Shown in pieces: positions 58,956 through 64,000 of a DNA stretch of 64,000 nt (the first letter of the stretch is position 1; every line of letters begins with the position of its first letter). The notes beneath the pieces were generated by a model that was not told the DNA's origin, did no database searches, and saw only the letters and a list, made by a program, of their open reading frames with translations. The position numbers were made by a program, and so were the translations under genes. The DNA lies in the NCBI GenBank assembly GCA_027924585.1, contig BSBM01000809.1:5985001-6049000 (forward strand). The letters run 5' to 3'. Source of the stretch: Larix kaempferi. Taxonomy: Eukaryota; Streptophyta; Pinopsida; Pinales; Pinaceae.

Positions 58956-61900
58956 TGTCACATCTCCATCTCTCGTAAAAGCTTTTAATTATTTAATTTT
59001 TTTCTATCTGCAAGACGACACTAATTAGAGCCTAAACTATTTTTCCCGCAATGCAACCAAGAGTGAAAAAGGGCATGGTGAACCACAAAGGGGAGAGTAA
59101 CTAAGTCTTAAGTCGTAAACGTCGTCGCAAGTTTTTGGCTTGGTTTAACTTTTGAAATTGAGTAAAGTTAATTTATGTTTGGTATTTTCCTTTGTTATAC
59201 TTATGCTTATATGTATTTAAGTGGAGAATCTTAGATTTTAATTTATATGATTATTAGCATTAAGTATGAACCCAATGACAAACTTTAATAATGTAAAGTG
59301 CATTGTTTTAATTAAAATGTGATTAATTTAAATACTAATTCCATTAGTATTTAGTGTACATATTTATTTATAACTTTATGTTTTTATAAAATTACATAAG
59401 AAATACATATATTTTATTATTTATGTCTCTTTTTTGAATACATATAGTTTGTATGCTATATTATTTATTTATATACACATGCATTCTTTTACCATAAAAT
59501 GTATGTGGTTGTGCTATTTTAGCATGGTTGAAATATTCTGTCAAGTGCAAAAATATATTTTAGATTATATGTTTCCTTTTATAAAAACATAAATGTCTCA
59601 ATTTACTTTATGAATAGACTTTTAATATATTTTTATGAGATATTTTGTTTACATTTAAAAATGTATGGAATACATGGTCAATAGTATATTTTATTTATAT
59701 ATGGAAACTTATACATACCTTGATAGAAAATGTTTTAATATTAATATTTGCATTACATTTTGAAGTTGATATAGTGTTATCATTTTGAATGAAGGTGTTA
59801 TGCAAAAGGCCGTTTATAAAGAATTTGATAGGCACATAAAAATGTAGCAATTCTATTAAATTCTTGGGAAAAGAAAGTTTGGCCGTAACGTACGACTGTC
59901 GTGGAGTGAGTTTAGCATTTGTTTTAGGGTTTTGTAGACCTTGGAGATGGCATGCAGCTCCTAACTAGCTTTTTTTTTTCTCACTCCACTCGCGCTACCT
60001 CTGAGAATGGTTTTTGGCATCCTTCCATCCCACGACCTGCCATCCTTCCACGTTTTGGGCTGGAGGATTCGGCAGGTGAAGTTCTTTTATACATATATTT
60101 TCCAGCTTCGAGGGGAAAGGAAAAAGGGAAGAAGACATTTTCTTTATTTTTTGGGAAGAGGCAGTGTGGGGGTTGTAACCCCGTTTGGTTTTCCTGTCGA
60201 TGTGAGCACTGGAAGAGCTCACTTGCTCTACGATTTCTTTCTGTATGGTTCATTTTATTTGCAACATAGATTCGTGAGAATGGTTTCATTATTTAAATGT
60301 TGTGTTTGTATGCCAAAAACGGGAGAGGGCGCAACCCATATGATCCCAAAGTTTTTGGTTCTGAGCTGGATCGGTAAAAGGGGCCTCGGGTGTGGGAACG
60401 TTGGTTCTTTGGGTTCAGTTGTGCTTGGAGTGCTGGAGTTGGTGTCATCCCACCTGTGATAGCTTGGATATCATGCGTTTGAGGCAATGTATGCTTTTTG
60501 CTTAATATTTTTACATTGTATTCCGTGAGAGTATTGTTTTATCTCTGCGTGTGTTGGGGAAGCCCGTTTATTTATACTGTTGGTTGCTGAATGAGAGCGT
60601 GGTGGCTTGAGAAGCCCCAACGTTCTGCTCATTTCGTGCGGTTTTCATGTATTAGGTTAAGCGTGGTGGCTTCCTATGAAGGGTGTAAACCTTGAGACCT
60701 CGTATGCATGCGTCGGGGACAGAAGAGTAGGGCTGCCATCGTTCAGGCATATCTACTTCTCCCTTTGTTGTTTGTGATAACGTTTTGTGGGACATCTCTG
60801 AATCTCTGGGCTTTACGTTTTGGCTACCACCGGTTTTTTTTTTGTGTCCTATTTGGATCTTACAATGGCGTGTTGGTGGATGCATAAAAACATTATGGTG
60901 CCATCTGATTGTTTTACCCCAAGTAGTACAACCTTGGCATATGTTCTGAGTTATGCGTAGAGCTCGGGGTTGTTTGTTGATAAGGTGTGTATTTCTTTTC
61001 CTTCTTGTGACTACGTTGGGCATGGGGAAAGACCCGACATGGAATTAGTACCATATAAATATATGTTACATAATGTTGAATGCCTGCGATGGTGACTGCA
61101 TTACGATTGTATGTATATTTCTGCTCCTTTGGATAGAGCAGAGAAGGGCGATCTGTGGTACTAGTTGTTGTGGGTAACTTTAAAATTATTAAGTTTTTTC
61201 TTTGTGCTAATAACAGCATGGACCGTGGGGAAGGGAGAGAACAAAGTGCTTGATCCCTGTCCTGGATTTAATAATTATATTATATGTGTTAATGGCTTAT
61301 CAAAATGCTTGTGCAGTGGTCAAGGAGAATACTCTGTTTGAAACTCCGTCTACCTTATGGAAACTACCTTGTTGAGGGTCTATTTACTAATTTCCTAGAA
61401 TCGCATTCACTCAATTCCATTTTTAAAACGATAACGTTAGATCGCATGGCCATTTAAGTTTCTAGTTATCCTTTGGAAGCATATTCTGTGTTAAACATTT
61501 ACTTTGTGATGTGTAGACGAATATATAAATGAGTGACATTATAATATTGTAGGTTGGAGGCACTATGTAATTATACATGCACATTACTCTTATGCACATG
61601 CAAATAACTTATGCTAGAAAGTGTTATTTAGACTCCATAGTATGATGTTACGTAAATTACTTATAGTGGAAAAGTGTTATTGAATTTCCGTATGATGATA
61701 TGTGGATCACTTTGGAGAGTGTGATTGAAAGAAGGTCACTTATGTTGAAAAGTGTTATTGAATGAATTTTGATATTTATATAATATATATAGCTATAAGT
61801 GGGATATTATATCCATGTTATAGGTTGGAAAGTGTTTGGTATTCCTGCAATACATAAAATGAAATGGATATTATATCCATGTTACATGTTGAAAAGGGTT

Positions 61901-63688
61901 ATTGAATGAATTTTGATATTTATATAATATAAAGCTATAAGTGGGATATTATATCCATGTTATATGTTGGAAAGTGTTTGGTATTTCTACAATACCTAAA
62001 TATGAAATGGATATTATATCCATGTTACATGTTGAAAATGGTTATTGATTGAATTTTGATATTTATATAATATATAAATATAAGTGGGATATTATATCCA
62101 TGTTATATGTTGGAAAATGTTTGGTATTCCTACAATACATAAATATGAAATGGATATTATATCCATGTTACATGTTGAAAAGTGTTATTGAATGAATTTT
62201 GATATTCATATAATATATAACTATAAGTGGGATACTATATTCAGGGTATTTGTCGGAACGCTTTGTGGCTTGTTGCCTGCATTTGTTTGTTACTTATGAT
62301 AGGACTATTGTGAATGACAGTCGGATAACACATGCTTATGTCACGAGGCACGGAAGGCCAAGTATGGAGTGGAGTGTAGACTGGGGCCCGTCAATAACAA
62401 CACCACTACTATGCACGAGGTTAGGACATGAGAAGTGTCTAGGTAGGAGTACTACCTTTAGAATTGCAGGGGTTTTGCATTCACCTCTAGAGTTGTGTGT
62501 GATTGTTTCTAGGGCGAAGAGACTTATGACTCCCTATCCCATTATGGATCACCATGCCCAGCTCATGGGTGGCCCTTGGATGGACTGAGTATATACCGTC
62601 GAAGAGACTATGGTTGGGTGGAGCATTGCATTTCCCACATTATTCCCCTCTATTTACATGATTATATTTTGTGATTTAATTTATGTATCTTGATTAATGA
62701 AAAGATATCTACAGTTTTGTAATATGTTTTATTGTACTAATGTATGTTGTAAGTATGAATGGTGGATACAGGAATAAGATGGTGAAAGGAGTAAGGCTTT
62801 GTCAGTTTACCAAGGTGGTAAGAAAAGTATGTTGGTAGAGTTATCTTACACATTGACATATATATTGACTTGTTTGATTGTGTCTTACTTGTATTCAATG
62901 AATGTACATTGATAGTACTTTCTATCATGTTTACTTACTCATGTATCCATGTGGAGTTGATTGGTAGAAGGCTAAAGGAAAGAGACTACCATTTTCGAAA
63001 AGAGATTTCAATATGATGCTAACCCTAGGGAAGTTTAGTGTCATGCACATGCTTAGAGTTTTACCATTCTATGTCATTGATGTGAGAGAATAGATTAGAC
63101 ATTATATTTGAATCGGAGAGCATGTGATTGTGAATGCATAAGAGAATGAATGAGCCTCATGTGCATTGGAATAAATGTGTAAATTATTATGTGGACTATT
63201 TATGAAACCTTACGTGGGATCAGTTTCATTGATAATGATCTATGATGGTTATGTGTGAAAAGAACATGTTTGTATGCTTCTTATGAATGTGTAAAAGGAT
63301 ACTAGTCAACATAACCTAACCAAACCTTATTAAGGTTAGAAATACACCTTTCGACACGATCTATGGTTGGTTAGTATGCTTTGGGTGTAAGAGAAAGACT
63401 GAATATCTTCTCATATTGTTATATAGATGTATGAATTTGTCTTCATTTACTTATGATGATATTTATGGTGCATTTACATCTCATGGTTAGATGAACCTCT
63501 TATTAATGAAAGAACGCCATCATGATGTTGAGTATCATTTGGTTGGCATACACAATGGTCAAAAAGGTTTCCATTAGGCATTAATGATGTGTCGACAAGT
63601 TTTCAAAAGGTCGATCATGTATGAGAATTATTGAATGAGTATCTTTGTACGAATTGGAACCTAGCACATGAAAGTCTATTTATGCATT
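58956..63688 (+). repeat. 3' LTR of the second giant-LTR element (interrupted or truncated at 63688)
   Basis: The uninterrupted LTR runs from TGTCACATCTCC through the junction at 61376, which is the reference empty site for the 5.8-kb insertion, to 'ctatttatgcatta' at about 63688. There the match to 53610 ends; about 580 bp of LTR end are missing. Frames within (60007-60459, 62250-62588) correspond to broken frames in the other copy and are not called as genes. Confidence 0.85.
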
Positions 63689-64000
63689 ACCTCTTGGGAG
63701 TTGCTTCTTCCTCATCCCCATTCCATTGTTCAACATCCCAGCTTCACTTTTCACCCATTACGAATTCCCAGTAGTGAGAAAAACCAGAAATTGAAACTTT
63801 GCAAGAACCCATGTTTTGAAGAGCCACAAATGCCCAGATTTGGTATTTGACAATAAAAACCAATGGGGGATCCATAGATATGAACCTTGGGGCGAAATTG
63901 AGAGTATTAGATACTCCGAAATCCATTGGAAAAACCAGTTTTTATAGCCCAGAAATCAAGTGACGGGATTGAGTTATTTGATGACAGAAGTTTGGGAATC
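63689..64000. other. Unassigned sequence following the LTR break
   Basis: This is unlike anything else in the window. Short frames on both strands (63668-63850 plus, 63744-63926 minus) show no known motif. It is either flanking DNA after a truncated LTR or the start of another insertion. Confidence 0.5.

Noticed and set aside
60007-60459. 150-codon frame in the 3' LTR
   Set aside because: The copy at 44150-44610 has the frame broken, and the sequence lies in the LTR leader region.

Overview
The window looks like repeat-dominated nuclear DNA of a land plant with a large genome. It carries a decayed Ty3/gypsy polyprotein, one copia-type LTR with an initiator-Met primer site, an endogenous caulimovirid (plant pararetrovirus) copy, and unusually large LTRs (about 5.3 kb) of an element with no recognisable coding region. 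Together with a long satellite array and the lack of any clearly intact host gene, this fits a gymnosperm-like or other giant plant genome. The species cannot be named from the sequence. I saw no tRNA, rRNA or CRISPR array.

Left part (1-19.2 kb): an old 0.8-kb repeat, a minus-strand copia-type LTR (1094-1815), and a cluster of GCAC-GGTGC palindromes (3.2-3.9 kb). Then comes a large direct duplication: 5097-10551 and its continuation match 15746-19245. Comparing the two copies gives near-empty sites for sequence present only in copy 1. These are a 1.1-kb terminal-inverted-repeat element (8061-9165) and a 0.62-kb indel (6427-7048). Both copies end in a degenerate array built around TGTCGCATTGCGACA. 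Between the copies lie about 1.5 kb of nearly pure A+T and a long, well-paired hairpin (13836-13982).

Middle (19.2-41 kb): a gypsy fragment (protease, two zinc knuckles, reverse transcriptase, most of RNase H; 19246-22592) abuts an AT-rich satellite (22.6-33.1 and 37.4-40.7 kb). Its monomers of about 390 bp are arranged in six-monomer higher-order units of about 2.24 kb. A pararetrovirus copy (33118-37393) sits in register inside the array. Its 811-codon RT-RNase H frame is broken by one stop, it carries about 300 residues beyond RNase H, and a 35S-like TATA promoter follows.

Right part (41-64 kb): a broken reading frame made of about ten 60-residue repeats (41.2-43.1 kb) is split by a solo LTR (43066-54186) flanked by GTCTA/GTGTA. 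Removing the LTR and one target copy rejoins the frame, which ends at 54323. The solo LTR is itself split by a 5.8-kb insertion (45543-51328). That insertion has a CTTTTCCGC/GCGGAAAAG palindrome cluster and a decayed coiled-coil protein gene of about 1,075 codons. A second member of the same LTR family follows: truncated 5' LTR 55026-57341, primer site 57344, non-coding interior, polypurine tract, and 3' LTR from 58956 to at least 63688. The nested order gives a relative history: repeat-protein frame, then solo LTR, then the 5.8-kb insertion.
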